DNA from: a bacterium EF100-94H03 bin56
Lineage (GTDB): Bacteria; Pseudomonadota; Alphaproteobacteria; SP197
Assembly (NCBI GenBank): GCA_002238685.1
Contig: MPMV01000003.1
Span: 62,001 to 126,000 of the forward strand
Reading direction: 5' to 3'
DNA: 64,000 bases
Under the pieces are notes generated by a model, which was not told the DNA's origin, did no database searches, and worked only from the letters and a program-made list of their open reading frames with translations. Shown one piece after another: positions 35,811 to 46,339 of this stretch. Each line of letters begins with the position of its first letter. The first letter of the stretch is position 1. A program made the translations under genes and the position numbers.

Positions 35811-36389
35811 TCAGCCGTCCAGGACGCGGACGTAGCTCACCACCTCTTCGACACCGGCTATCGTGCGTGCGTGGTTGAGCACGCGTACGAGTTCCGCGTC
35901 ATCCTTGGCAATTCCCGTGATGTAGACCACGCGATCGACGGTCTCCACGTTGAAGTTGATCTTGGAGACATCGGAATCGAACAGCAGAAGGGCGCGCAAT
36001 TCGTTGGAGATGGCGATATCCGCAAGCGACGTGCTTCCGGCATTGGCCTCGTCGACATCGATCTCGTTCCTCACCTCAACGACCCCCTCGGCCTGCCAGG
36101 CAAGGCGCACGGCCTCTATGCGCAGGTGTGATTCGGCGACGTTCCCGGTGAGCAGGACGCGTCCTTCGGTCACATCGAGGGAAACACCGGCGAGCGCGTT
36201 CTCGTTGGTCTCGTTGAACTGTGTGAAACGCTGGGAAATGTCGAAGGTGACCGCCAGGTCATCGACCTGCGCGCCAAGACTGCGTTCCTCGGCAATCGAC
36301 ACTCCGCTCGTGGCCACCGCCCCCACGGCGAGGCCGATACATCCTCCAAGCAGTGGAGCAATGATGAGGACAAGGAGAAGGGCGGGCAT
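35811..36389 (-). CDS. BON-domain lipoprotein
   Basis: The 192-residue protein starts at 36389 ([17 protein letters not shown]), a lipoprotein signal with lipobox LGGC. Two BON repeats follow: the first with [46 protein letters not shown], the second with [45 protein letters not shown]. It resembles DolP/OsmY-type envelope proteins, attached to the outer membrane. In alphaproteobacteria it often sits beside gshB, as here (12-base gap). The upstream in-frame extension to 36950 overlaps the LpoA-like gene and is not used. Confidence 0.85.
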   Translation of the reverse strand: MPALLLVLIIAPLLGGCIGLAVGAVATSGVSIAEERSLGAQVDDLAVTFDISQRFTQFNETNENALAGVSLDVTEGRVLLTGNVAESHLRIEAVRLAWQAEGVVEVRNEIDVDEANAGSTSLADIAISNELRALLLFDSDVSKINFNVETVDRVVYITGIAKDDAELVRVLNHARTIAGVEEVVSYVRVLDG

Positions 36390-36489
36390 GACGCCTCTGA
36401 TGGATGGATGAGCCCATAATGCGCGAATCGTGCCGTTGTGTTCAAGGTCGGGTGGACCTCGCCGGCGTCCCGGCGCATGATCGCCTCCA

Positions 36490-37764
36490 ATGACAAGAAC
36501 GTTAATCATGATCGTCGCCATGGTTCTGGCAGCGTGCCAGACCGTGCCGAAGAAGGCAGCCGTTGTCAGCGAACCGGAGTCCATCGTGGAGGAGTCGGGG
36601 CCGGTCACCGAACCTGAGGAGGCCAGCACCGCCACCCAATCGACCACGAACGGCAACAAGGTCGGATTCCTGGTTCCGCTTTCCGGGGAGCACGGCGGGA
36701 TGGGCCGCGGACTTCTCGATGCCGCCACCCTGGCGCTCTTCGACATCGGTCGCGACGACATCGAACTCGTCGTCGCGGATACCGCCCAGGGTGCGGAGGC
36801 GGCCGCTCGGCAGGTCGTCGCGGCCGGTGTCGATGCGGTGATCGGACCGTTGCTGGCCAGGTCAGTCGACGAGGCTGCGGCGATACTCGCCGGACCGGAA
36901 AGACATGTCCTTGCCCTCACGTCGGGTCCCGCTGCCGGCGGTGCCGGCATCCATGTGATGGGCCACGCTCCGGACCATCAGGTAAGACGCCTTGTCAGCC
37001 ATGCCATGGCGACCGGCAATGTGCGTTTTGCCCTGCTGGCGCCGCGGTCTCACTTCGGCGAGCGCATGGCCGCAATCCTGCGCGGAGCCGTTGCCGAGGC
37101 AGGCGGATTTGTGACCGCCGAGGTGTTTCATGACCCTGCAGGCAACGATATCGATACCGCTGTGGCCACCCTGGCCATCACCCCTGTCCATCCCGGTGAC
37201 ACAGACCTTGCCATCGCCTGGTTGCAGGACCAGGAGGGGCTCGCCGCGGAGGTAGCTATCGAGAGGCTGCTTAGCGCCGGAAACCAGCGCGCCTACGATG
37301 CCGTGTTCCTTCCCGGTTCCAGCCTGCTCCTGCCGAGAATCGCTGCCTGGATGGGTCATCACGGCTTTCTCGCCGGTGATGTCCAGCTGTTTGGCCTCGA
37401 TACCCTCGCTGATCCGGCGCTGTTTCGCGAACCGGTCATGAACGGAGCGTGGTTCGCCGTGCCGCCCGATGCCGGACGCAGCGCCATGCTGAGCCGCTTC
37501 CGTGACACCTTCGGTTACGCCGCGGGTGATCAGGTAACACCCGCCTATGACTCCATGGCGCTGGTTTCCGCCGTCATCTCGGGTCCGCGGCAACGCCAGA
37601 TCACCGACTGGCGGGGATTTGGCGGGATTGACGGACTCTTCCGCTTCCTCGGCGACGGCCGCACCGAAAGGCAGCTTGCCGTCATGCGCATCACCCCGAC
37701 CGGCCCGGTCATCGAGGATCCCGCCCCCACGGCCTTCACCCCGCCGGTGGATCCTGGCGCCTGA
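36490..37764 (+). CDS. Penicillin-binding protein activator (LpoA-like lipoprotein)
   Basis: The 424-residue protein starts at 36490 with lipobox MVLAAC, so it is an outer-membrane lipoprotein. After a low-complexity linker (about residues 25-55), a type I periplasmic-binding fold begins at KVGFLVPLSGEHGGMGRGLLDAATLALFDIG. It continues through GVDAVIGPLLARSVDEAAAIL, FALLAPRSHFGERMAAILRGA and YDAVFLPGSSLLLPRIAAWMGHHG. The family is annotated as activator of peptidoglycan synthases. It is divergent from the BON lipoprotein. The rsmI and yraN genes that commonly sit between such a gene and gshB are absent. Confidence 0.85.
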   Translation: MTRTLIMIVAMVLAACQTVPKKAAVVSEPESIVEESGPVTEPEEASTATQSTTNGNKVGFLVPLSGEHGGMGRGLLDAATLALFDIGRDDIELVVADTAQGAEAAARQVVAAGVDAVIGPLLARSVDEAAAILAGPERHVLALTSGPAAGGAGIHVMGHAPDHQVRRLVSHAMATGNVRFALLAPRSHFGERMAAILRGAVAEAGGFVTAEVFHDPAGNDIDTAVATLAITPVHPGDTDLAIAWLQDQEGLAAEVAIERLLSAGNQRAYDAVFLPGSSLLLPRIAAWMGHHGFLAGDVQLFGLDTLADPALFREPVMNGAWFAVPPDAGRSAMLSRFRDTFGYAAGDQVTPAYDSMALVSAVISGPRQRQITDWRGFGGIDGLFRFLGDGRTERQLAVMRITPTGPVIEDPAPTAFTPPVDPGA

Positions 37765-37789
37765 TGCGCTGAGAACTCCCTGCCGCAAC

Positions 37790-38944
37790 CTACAGCAGCC
37801 TTTCCAGGACGGCGTTGAGGACATTGTGGCCGCGGGGTGTCGCGGCGAGACCACCGTTGCAGCGGCGAAGGAAGCCGGCGTCGACGAGGGTGCGAAGCGC
37901 CGATGCATCGAGGTGGTCGGACCAGTCCGGGCCGGCAGCGCGGGCGAGGTCATCACCATCGAGGCCCGCGGTGAGGCGCAATCCCATCATGAGCACCTCG
38001 CGCAGGCGCTCCAGGCCCTTCACCGTTTCTTCGTCGCAGGTCGCATGACCGTCATTGTGGACACGCGAAAGCCAGGTTTCCGGACGCCGTTCCTGGCGAC
38101 GCTCGATGCTGACCCCGGGTGCGGAGTCGAGGCGGCCGCAGGCGCCGGGGCCGACACCGACCCATTCACCGGAACGCCAGTAGACGAGATTGTGCCGACT
38201 TTCCTCTCCCGGCCGCGCGTGATTGGAAATCTCGTACGCCGGCAAGCCTGCCTCCAGGGTGAGATCCTGGGTGACGTCGCGCATGTCGGCCCGCGCATCG
38301 GCAGGCGGGAGGATGAGGTCGCCGCACGCTGCCAGCGTCGCAAACCGGGTGCCGGGCTCAATGGTGAGCTGGTAGAGCGACAGATGATCGGCGCCCAGGG
38401 TGAGCGCTCCGGCCAGTTCGTCGCGCCAGGCGGGGATGGTCTGGCCGCTGCGGCCATAGATAAGATCGAAGGAGAGGCGGTCGAAGATCCGCCGTCCGGC
38501 CGAGATGGCGGCGCGGGCATCGGCAACATCATGACGCCGCCCGAGTGCGCGCAGGGCAGAATCGTCGAGAGCCTGGACACCGATCGAGATGCGGTTGATG
38601 CCGGCGCTGCGGTAGCAGGCAAAACGGCTCGCGTCGGATGATCCCGGGTTCGCCTCGAGAGTCACTTCCACATCCGCTCCGGCAGTCCAGTGACCGGCGA
38701 TTGCGCAGAGGACCGCCTCGACCGTCGCCGGCCCCATCAGTGACGGTGTTCCGCCGCCGAAGAAGATGCTCGTGACCTCGTGTGCGCGCGTGAGGGAGGC
38801 CATGAAGGCGATTTCGCGCGTGAGGGCACGGCACCATGACGCCTCGTCGATGGCTGCGCGGACGTGGCTGTTGAAGTCGCAGTAGGGGCACTTCGACTGA
38901 CAGAAGGGCCAGTGAACATAGACCCCGAATCCCGGGGTGGCCAT
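37790..38944 (-). CDS. hemW: Radical SAM protein HemW (heme chaperone, HemN-like)
   Basis: The 384-residue protein starts FGVYVHWPFCQSKCPYCDFNSH, with the radical SAM CxxxCxYC motif and the HemW-type HWPFC. It lacks the HemN-specific extra region. Further blocks are SIFFGGGTPSLM, ISIGVQALDDSALRALGRRH and a C-terminal EEWVGVGPGA-like segment with a HemW tail. It delivers heme to targets in the cytoplasm. Its start overlaps the rdgB stop by one base. Confidence 0.9.
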   Translation of the reverse strand: MATPGFGVYVHWPFCQSKCPYCDFNSHVRAAIDEASWCRALTREIAFMASLTRAHEVTSIFFGGGTPSLMGPATVEAVLCAIAGHWTAGADVEVTLEANPGSSDASRFACYRSAGINRISIGVQALDDSALRALGRRHDVADARAAISAGRRIFDRLSFDLIYGRSGQTIPAWRDELAGALTLGADHLSLYQLTIEPGTRFATLAACGDLILPPADARADMRDVTQDLTLEAGLPAYEISNHARPGEESRHNLVYWRSGEWVGVGPGACGRLDSAPGVSIERRQERRPETWLSRVHNDGHATCDEETVKGLERLREVLMMGLRLTAGLDGDDLARAAGPDWSDHLDASALRTLVDAGFLRRCNGGLAATPRGHNVLNAVLERLL

Positions 38945-39531
38945 CAGGCCAGCGCCACCATGAGCGCACGGAAGGCACGGGCGCGATGGTTGGTGGCCAT
39001 CTTTGCGGTCATCGACATCTCGCCATAGGTCAGGTCATCCCCTGCCGGCACGAAAACGGGATCATAGCCGAACCCGTTCGTTCCCCTCGGCGGGAAGCTG
39101 AGCGTTCCCTCGACTACGCCGGAGAAGGTCCGGCTCGTTCCGTCCGGCCAGGCAACGGCAAGAACGCAGTGGAAGGCGGCATCGGGGGCCGGCACACCGG
39201 CAAGGGCGCGCTCGAGGCGGGCGATGGCGGCGGAAAAATCACGGGTCTCCCCGGCCCAGCGGGCGGAATGAATGCCCGGCGCGCCGTCGAGCGCGGCGAC
39301 CGCAAGGCCGGAATCGTCGGCCAGCGCCGGCAGGCCTGTGGCTATCGTGGCACTTGCGGCCTTCAGTAGCGCATTGGCCGCAAACGTCTCTCCGGTCTCC
39401 TCCGGGACGGCAAGGCCAAGCTCGCCTGCACCCGAGACGCGGACATCGAGACCGTGCAGGAGATCGGCGATTTCCGCCACCTTGCCGTCATTGTGACTGG
39501 CAATGACGAGGTGTGATGGAAGCGCCATCAA
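38944..39531 (-). CDS. rdgB: Non-canonical purine NTP pyrophosphatase RdgB/HAM1
   Basis: The 195-residue protein reads [18 protein letters not shown] (the SHNxxK substrate motif), [47 protein letters not shown], and [27 protein letters not shown] with [18 protein letters not shown]. It hydrolyses ITP, XTP and dITP to monophosphates. It overlaps rph by four bases and hemW by one, so the three are one transcription unit. Confidence 0.95.
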   Translation of the reverse strand: MMALPSHLVIASHNDGKVAEIADLLHGLDVRVSGAGELGLAVPEETGETFAANALLKAASATIATGLPALADDSGLAVAALDGAPGIHSARWAGETRDFSAAIARLERALAGVPAPDAAFHCVLAVAWPDGTSRTFSGVVEGTLSFPPRGTNGFGYDPVFVPAGDDLTYGEMSMTAKMATNHRARAFRALMVALA

Positions 39532-40244
39532 CCCGTTCCCAGCGCCGATCGCTGCAGTCCGACGATGTGGTCGATACCGTCGCTGGCGAGATCGAACAGC
39601 TGATTGAACTGGTCGCGGGTGAAGGCCTTTCTCTCGGCCGTCGTCTGGACCTCGATGATGGTGCCTCGGTCCGTCATCACGAAGTTGGCGTCAGCCTCGG
39701 CCGAGGAATCCTCTTCGTAGTCAAGATCGAGAACCGCGACACCGGCAACGATTCCACACGAGACGGCCGCCACCATGCCCGTCACCGGCCGGGCATCCTG
39801 GCCGGGAAGGACGGCATCAATGGCCTGGCGGAGTGCCACATACGCTCCTGTGATGGCCGCCGTGCGGGTGCCGCCGTCGGCTTCGATGACGTCGCAGTCG
39901 ACGATGAACTGGCGTTCGCCAAGCCTGGCAGGATCGATCACGGCCCTCAGGCTGCGGCCAATGAGGCGCTGGATCTCGAGAGTACGGCCGGATTGCCGGC
40001 CGCGCGACGCCTCGCGCACGGTGCGACTGTGGGTGGAGCGTGGCAGCATGCCGTACTCCGCGGTGACCCAGCCCCGCCCCTGGCCTCTCATCCACACCGG
40101 AACGCGGCCTTCGAGAGAGGCGGTGCACAGCACTCGGGTATGGCCGAAACGCACCATGCAGGAACCCTCTGCGTGTCGGGCCGCACCGGTGTGGAGTTCT
40201 ATCGTGCGCAGCTCATCGGCGGCGCGGCCGGATGGTCGGGTCAT
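39528..40244 (-). CDS. rph: Ribonuclease PH
   Basis: The 238-residue protein starts at 40244 ([13 protein letters not shown]). It carries the RNase PH signatures [81 protein letters not shown] and [25 protein letters not shown] acidic phosphate site. It trims tRNA 3' ends using phosphate. It heads the rph-rdgB-hemW unit and is divergent from hrcA, a typical alphaproteobacterial arrangement. The ATG at 40343 gives an unrelated extension. Confidence 0.95.
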   Translation of the reverse strand: MTRPSGRAADELRTIELHTGAARHAEGSCMVRFGHTRVLCTASLEGRVPVWMRGQGRGWVTAEYGMLPRSTHSRTVREASRGRQSGRTLEIQRLIGRSLRAVIDPARLGERQFIVDCDVIEADGGTRTAAITGAYVALRQAIDAVLPGQDARPVTGMVAAVSCGIVAGVAVLDLDYEEDSSAEADANFVMTDRGTIIEVQTTAERKAFTRDQFNQLFDLASDGIDHIVGLQRSALGTG

Positions 40245-40327
40245 GGCAGGGCAGGAGGATGCTGTGGACCTGCAAACTAGACCCTGCGGCCGATCTTGGG
40301 AAGTGTGTCCGGGGCCCCCCGAACACG

Positions 40328-40356
40328 TTGAATTCAGGGACATCAGTCCCTACATG
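40328..40356 (+). promoter_or_regulatory. Candidate hrcA promoter with internal palindrome
   Basis: TTGAAT (40328-40333), a 17-bp spacer, then TACATG (40351-40356), about 54 bp before the TTG start of hrcA. Read with a one-base shift, TTG-N18-CCTACAT (40328-40355) resembles the sigma-32 form. The spacer contains GGGAC-ATCA-GTCCC (40337-40350), a perfect short inverted repeat that could be an operator or hairpin. Confidence 0.4.
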
Positions 40357-40409
40357 GACAGCGGCGGACTGTCCTTCGCCTCGGTTGTCGATGGCGGCAG
40401 CGGCAAATC

Positions 40410-41471
40410 TTGACTACGGCGGGCCATGTGATTCAGGAACTCGACAGCCGGTCACGCAAGATCCTCAGCATTCTGGTGGACGAGTTTGTCCGCACGGGAG
40501 AGCCTGTGGGCTCTCGTTCGATCGCCCGCAAGTTCCCGAGCACGCTGTCGGCCACGTCCGTGCGCAACATCATGTCGGACCTCGAGGATGCCGGCCTCAT
40601 CGCCGCTCCCCACACGAGCGCCGGCCGTCAGCCCACCGATCTCGGGCTCAGACTCTTCGTCGAGGCCCTCCTGGAGGTCGGGGATCCCTCGGGAGATGAC
40701 CGCGCGGCCATTGTTGCGGCATGCCAGGAAGCGGGCCACAACTACGAAGAGGTCCTTGAAGCGGCGACCAATCTTCTTTCGGATCTCACGCATCACGCCG
40801 GTGTTGTCGTGGCGCCGAAGATGGAGACGCCCTACCGCCACATCGAATTCGTGTCCCTGTCGGCCGACCGGGCCCTCGTCATTGTCGTCCACGAGAACGG
40901 CATGGTGGAGAATCGCATCATCCAGCTTCCCTCCGGAGTCACGCCGTCGACCCTGGTACGTGCCGGCAACTATCTTTCGGCGCGGCTCGCGGGACGGACC
41001 TTTGCCGAGGCGGTGGACGAGATCACCCGCGAACTCAATCTCCATGAAGCGGAACTCGACACCCTGTCGAGGCGGGTCGTGGAAGCGGGTATCGCGACGT
41101 GGACGGGAGACCGGGCCGACGATGAGCGCGCCATGTTGATCGTCCGGGGGCAGGCCAACCTGCTCGACGACATCAAGGCCATGGATGATCTCGAGCGCAT
41201 TCGCGAGCTGCTCGACAAGCTCGACCAGGCAAGGCACATGATGCAGCTCATCGACCTCACCCAGGACGCTGATGGGGTCAGCATCTTCATTGGCGCCGAC
41301 AACGACCTCTTCCGCCTGTCGGGTTGCGCAACCATCGTGGCTCCGGTCACCGATGTATCGCGACGCTTCATCGGCACCCTCGGCGTCATCGGCCCGACCC
41401 GCATGAACTACGCCAGGATCATTCCCATGGTGGATTACACGGCGCGGGTTGTCGGCCGCCTGCTGGGTTGA
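40410..41471 (+). CDS. hrcA: Heat-shock repressor HrcA
   Basis: The 353-residue protein starts at the TTG at 40410; the in-frame GTG at 40428 is an alternative, and neither has a strong ribosome site. Its winged-helix start reads RSRKILSILVDEFVRTGEPVGSRSIARKF and then ATSVRNIMSDLEDAGLIAAPHTSAGRQPTDLGLRLFV, the HrcA signature. A GAF-like dimer domain and the C-terminal GPTRMNYARIIPMVDYTARVVGRLL follow. It normally represses CIRCE-carrying chaperone genes, but no CIRCE element was found in this window. It lies 33 bases upstream of grpE. Confidence 0.9.
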   Translation: MTTAGHVIQELDSRSRKILSILVDEFVRTGEPVGSRSIARKFPSTLSATSVRNIMSDLEDAGLIAAPHTSAGRQPTDLGLRLFVEALLEVGDPSGDDRAAIVAACQEAGHNYEEVLEAATNLLSDLTHHAGVVVAPKMETPYRHIEFVSLSADRALVIVVHENGMVENRIIQLPSGVTPSTLVRAGNYLSARLAGRTFAEAVDEITRELNLHEAELDTLSRRVVEAGIATWTGDRADDERAMLIVRGQANLLDDIKAMDDLERIRELLDKLDQARHMMQLIDLTQDADGVSIFIGADNDLFRLSGCATIVAPVTDVSRRFIGTLGVIGPTRMNYARIIPMVDYTARVVGRLLG

Positions 41472-41503
41472 TGACCACGCCAACAGGTAAACAGGAAGGA
41501 CAC

Positions 41504-42100
41504 ATGACAAGCACACCCGAAACAGAAACCGAACAGTCCGGAGCGTGCGCTGACGGAGTTGACGCCGGAGCAGCGGAGGCGGAAGAGGCCGCCGCCGACG
41601 CGCCGATTGACGATCGGGAAACACGGATCGCCGAGCTTGAGGAGGAGGTGGCGGATCTGAAGGACCGCCTGCTGCGGGCCGCGGCCGAGACGGAGAACCT
41701 CAGGAAACGCTCCCTCAAGGATATCGAGGATGCCAGGAAATTCGCCACGCGGCAGTTTTCCGAAGATGTGCTGGCGGTCGCCGACAACCTGGCCCGGGCC
41801 CTGGAGTACGTCACGGACGAGGCGCGGGCGGATGATGAGCGCAAGGGGCTCATCGAGGGTGTCGAGATGACCCTCAAGGAATTCTCCAGCATTCTCGAAC
41901 GGCACGGGATTCGTCCGGTCGAGGCCATGGGCGCGCCCTTTGATCCCAATCTTCATCAGGCGATGTTCGAGGTGGAGAGCGCCGATGTCGCGGCCGGACA
42001 CGTCATGCAGGTCATGCGTGTCGGCTACACGATTCACGATCGCCTGCTTCGTCCGGCCATGGTGGGCGTGGCGAAGGCGCCGGCGGACGATCAGACGTGA
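41504..42100 (+). CDS. grpE: Nucleotide exchange factor GrpE
   Basis: The 198-residue protein starts at 41504 behind AGGAAGGA. An acidic alanine-rich N-terminus (residues 1-35) precedes a long coiled coil (RIAELEEEVADLKDRLLRAAAETENLRKRSLKDIED). The beta domain ends HGIRPVEAMGAPFDPNLHQAMFEVESADVAAGHVMQVMRVGYTIHDRLLRPAMVGVAKA, the GrpE signature. It releases ADP from DnaK. It follows hrcA closely and precedes the dnaK promoter. Confidence 0.95.
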   Translation: MTSTPETETEQSGACADGVDAGAAEAEEAAADAPIDDRETRIAELEEEVADLKDRLLRAAAETENLRKRSLKDIEDARKFATRQFSEDVLAVADNLARALEYVTDEARADDERKGLIEGVEMTLKEFSSILERHGIRPVEAMGAPFDPNLHQAMFEVESADVAAGHVMQVMRVGYTIHDRLLRPAMVGVAKAPADDQT

Positions 42101-42137
42101 AGGTCCGGTCATCTTTCCTGAGGAAGGGCGCCCGCGT

Positions 42138-42165
42138 CTTGCGGGCGGGCCAGTAAGACCTATAT
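42138..42165 (+). promoter_or_regulatory. Sigma-32-type heat-shock promoter for dnaK
   Basis: CTTG (42138-42141), exactly 17 bases, then CCTATAT (42159-42165) matches the alphaproteobacterial heat-shock consensus CTTG-N17/18-CYTATnT. The dnaK start codon lies about 100 bp downstream. A short inverted repeat, CCCGC-GTCTT-GCGGG (42131-42145), overlaps the -35 and may be a hairpin of the grpE 3' end. Confidence 0.7.
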
Positions 42166-42262
42166 CTCAACCACTACAATGACATGAAGACCAGGGGGTC
42201 ATTGCGGAGCGCCGGAAACCGGGCTTCGACACCGACCCGCCGGAACCCCGGGAGTTGACGTC

Positions 42263-44161
<1,899 letters not shown>

Positions 44162-44184
44162 CCGTCCAGACTCGAGACAGGGTC

Positions 44185-45312
44185 ATGGCTGAACAGGATT
44201 TCTACGATGTGCTCGGCATCGCCCGTGATGCCGATGAGAGCGCCATCAAGAAGGCGTATCGCAAGCTTGCGATGAAGTATCATCCGGACCGCAATGCCGC
44301 AGATGCCAACGCGGAGGTCAGGTTCAGGCAGGTCAACGAAGCCTACGAGGTTCTCAAGGACACGCAGAAACGGGCGGCCTATGACCGTTTCGGGCATGCG
44401 GCGTTTGACGGCTCCATGGGGGCTGGCCAGGGTCATGATTTCGCCAGCAGTTTCGCGGATGTCTTCGACGATCTCTTCGGAAATTTTGGCGGCGGTGGAC
44501 GGCGCCGCCGTGGCGGCGGCATGCAGGGCGCGGATCTCCGCCACGACATGGAGATCACGCTCGAGGAGGCATTCTCCGGCAAGAAGACCGACATTCGCGT
44601 TCCGACCAGCGTGTCCTGCGAGGCCTGCGCTGGCAGCGGCGCGCAGGATCCCGATGCAACCGCCTCGTGCGGCACATGTTCGGGCTACGGCAAGGTGCGT
44701 ACCCAGCAGGGCTTCTTCTCGATCGAAAGGACGTGTCCGGCCTGTGGCGGAGCCGGACGGATCGTCCGCAATCCCTGCACGTCGTGTTCGGGTTCGGGCC
44801 GCGTGCACAGGGAAACAACCCTCAGCGTCACGATTCCCCCGGGCATCGAGGATGGCATGCGCATCCGCCTCTCGGGCAAGGGAGAGGCCGGGGTGCGTGG
44901 TGGCCCTGCGGGTGACCTCTACATCGTTGTCTCCATCGATCAACACCCCTTCTTCCAGCGCGAGGGGAGCACGGTCTACTGCCGTGTGCCGATTTCCATC
45001 ACTTCTGCGGCTCTGGGCCGGGACGTGGACATTCCGACCATCGAAGGAACGCGCGCGAGGATTGCCATTCCTCCCGGAACCCAGTCCGGCCGCCAGTTCC
45101 GTCTGCGCGGCAAGGGCATGAAGGAAGTGCGCGGTTCCCTGCGTGGCGACATGATCATCGAGACCGTGGTCGAGACTCCCGTCAACCTGACCTCGCGGCA
45201 GAAGGAGTTGCTCAGGGAATTCGACGAGGCCGGTCATTCGGGCGGGCACAACCCGGAAACGGAAGGATTTTTCTCGCGTGTCCGGGACTTCTGGCAGAAC
45301 CTGACCGATTGA
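44185..45312 (+). CDS. dnaJ: Co-chaperone DnaJ (Hsp40)
   Basis: The 375-residue protein has a J domain ([34 protein letters not shown] with HPD). A G/F-rich linker follows ([18 protein letters not shown]). Then come four CxxCxGxG zinc repeats ([32 protein letters not shown]) and the C-terminal substrate domain. It stimulates DnaK ATPase. It is 23 bases after dnaK in the same direction, so probably co-transcribed. Confidence 0.97.
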   Translation: MAEQDFYDVLGIARDADESAIKKAYRKLAMKYHPDRNAADANAEVRFRQVNEAYEVLKDTQKRAAYDRFGHAAFDGSMGAGQGHDFASSFADVFDDLFGNFGGGGRRRRGGGMQGADLRHDMEITLEEAFSGKKTDIRVPTSVSCEACAGSGAQDPDATASCGTCSGYGKVRTQQGFFSIERTCPACGGAGRIVRNPCTSCSGSGRVHRETTLSVTIPPGIEDGMRIRLSGKGEAGVRGGPAGDLYIVVSIDQHPFFQREGSTVYCRVPISITSAALGRDVDIPTIEGTRARIAIPPGTQSGRQFRLRGKGMKEVRGSLRGDMIIETVVETPVNLTSRQKELLREFDEAGHSGGHNPETEGFFSRVRDFWQNLTD

Positions 45313-45330
45313 CGGAACGAGGAGGGGGCC

Positions 45331-46143
45331 ATGACTGTGCATGCAGGAATATCGGGCTCTTCGGGACGCATGGGCAGGATGCTCGTGCAGATGATCGGCG
45401 AACGCGACGACATCGTCGTGGCGTCAGCCAGTGAACATTCATCAAGCGACGCCATTGGCCGGGATGCCGGTGAGGTTGCCGGAACCGGCACCCTCGGCGT
45501 CACCGTCGTCGACAGTGCCGAAGCACTGTTCTCGTCCTGCGATGTCGTCATCGACTTCTCATCGCCCGCAGCCACCGTCGCCAATGCCCGTGTGGCGGCG
45601 GCCACGGGCAAGGGCCTCGTGGCGGGCACCACCGGTCTCGATGCCGCCGCACGCGCGGTGATTGCCGAAGCGTCCCGCACGGCCCCCGTCGTCAGCGCCG
45701 GAAACATGAGCCTCGGGGTCAACCTTCTCCTCGGCATCACCCGGAAGGTCGCCGAGGCGCTCGACGAGGAGTTCGACATCGAAGTGGTCGAGACTCATCA
45801 CCGCCACAAGGTGGATGCGCCCTCGGGAACGGCGTTGATGCTGGCCGAGGCCGCCGCCAAGGGGCGCGGCGTTGCTCTCGACGAGGTTGCCGACCGGGGA
45901 CGGGACGGCATCACCGGAGCACGCCGGCGCGGCGCCATAGGCATGGCTGCCATGAGGGGCGGCGATGTCGTCGGCGAGCACCAGGTGATGTTCCTTGCCC
46001 CCGGCGAGCGCATCGAGATCGGCCACCGCGCCAGCGACCGGATCATCTTCGTGCGTGGCGCCATCACCGCCGCCCTGTGGCTCAACAAGCGTCCTGCGGG
46101 CCTCTACGGCATGGAGGACGTTCTCGGTCTCACCGGAGACTGA
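45331..46143 (+). CDS. dapB: 4-hydroxy-tetrahydrodipicolinate reductase
   Basis: The 270-residue protein starts HAGISGSSGRMGRMLVQMI, the NAD(P) nucleotide-binding loop. Further blocks are VVIDFSSPAATVANARVAAATGKGLVAGTTGLD, SAGNMSLGVNLLLGITRK, EVVETHHRHKVDAPSGTALMLAEA (the catalytic HHxxKxDAPSGTA block), and a C-terminal FLAPGERIEIGHRASDR and GLYGMEDVLGL. It is a lysine/diaminopimelate pathway enzyme. A diverged copy of its last 180 bases lies at 48493-48668. Confidence 0.97.
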   Translation: MTVHAGISGSSGRMGRMLVQMIGERDDIVVASASEHSSSDAIGRDAGEVAGTGTLGVTVVDSAEALFSSCDVVIDFSSPAATVANARVAAATGKGLVAGTTGLDAAARAVIAEASRTAPVVSAGNMSLGVNLLLGITRKVAEALDEEFDIEVVETHHRHKVDAPSGTALMLAEAAAKGRGVALDEVADRGRDGITGARRRGAIGMAAMRGGDVVGEHQVMFLAPGERIEIGHRASDRIIFVRGAITAALWLNKRPAGLYGMEDVLGLTGD

Positions 46144-46339
46144 CACGTCGTTTCCTGCCCCTGTGTGCCAGGGACAGGCCGTGCGCGGGAACCCCGCGGA
46201 GTGCGGATTTCCCGGAGCCGGGAAGCAAGAGCGCCTGCGTCGAACCCATCTTCGAGCGCAAGATCGAGGGAGGGCAGCAACGACGAGCGAAGAGCCTGTC
46301 GGCGGGTGGAAGCGAACTATCGACGAGGGAGTCTACGAT

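Noticed and set aside
40245..40409. CIRCE element in the rph-hrcA divergent region
   Set aside because: The only inverted repeat found is GGGAC-ATCA-GTCCC, which does not match TTAGCACTC-N9-GAGTGCTAA.
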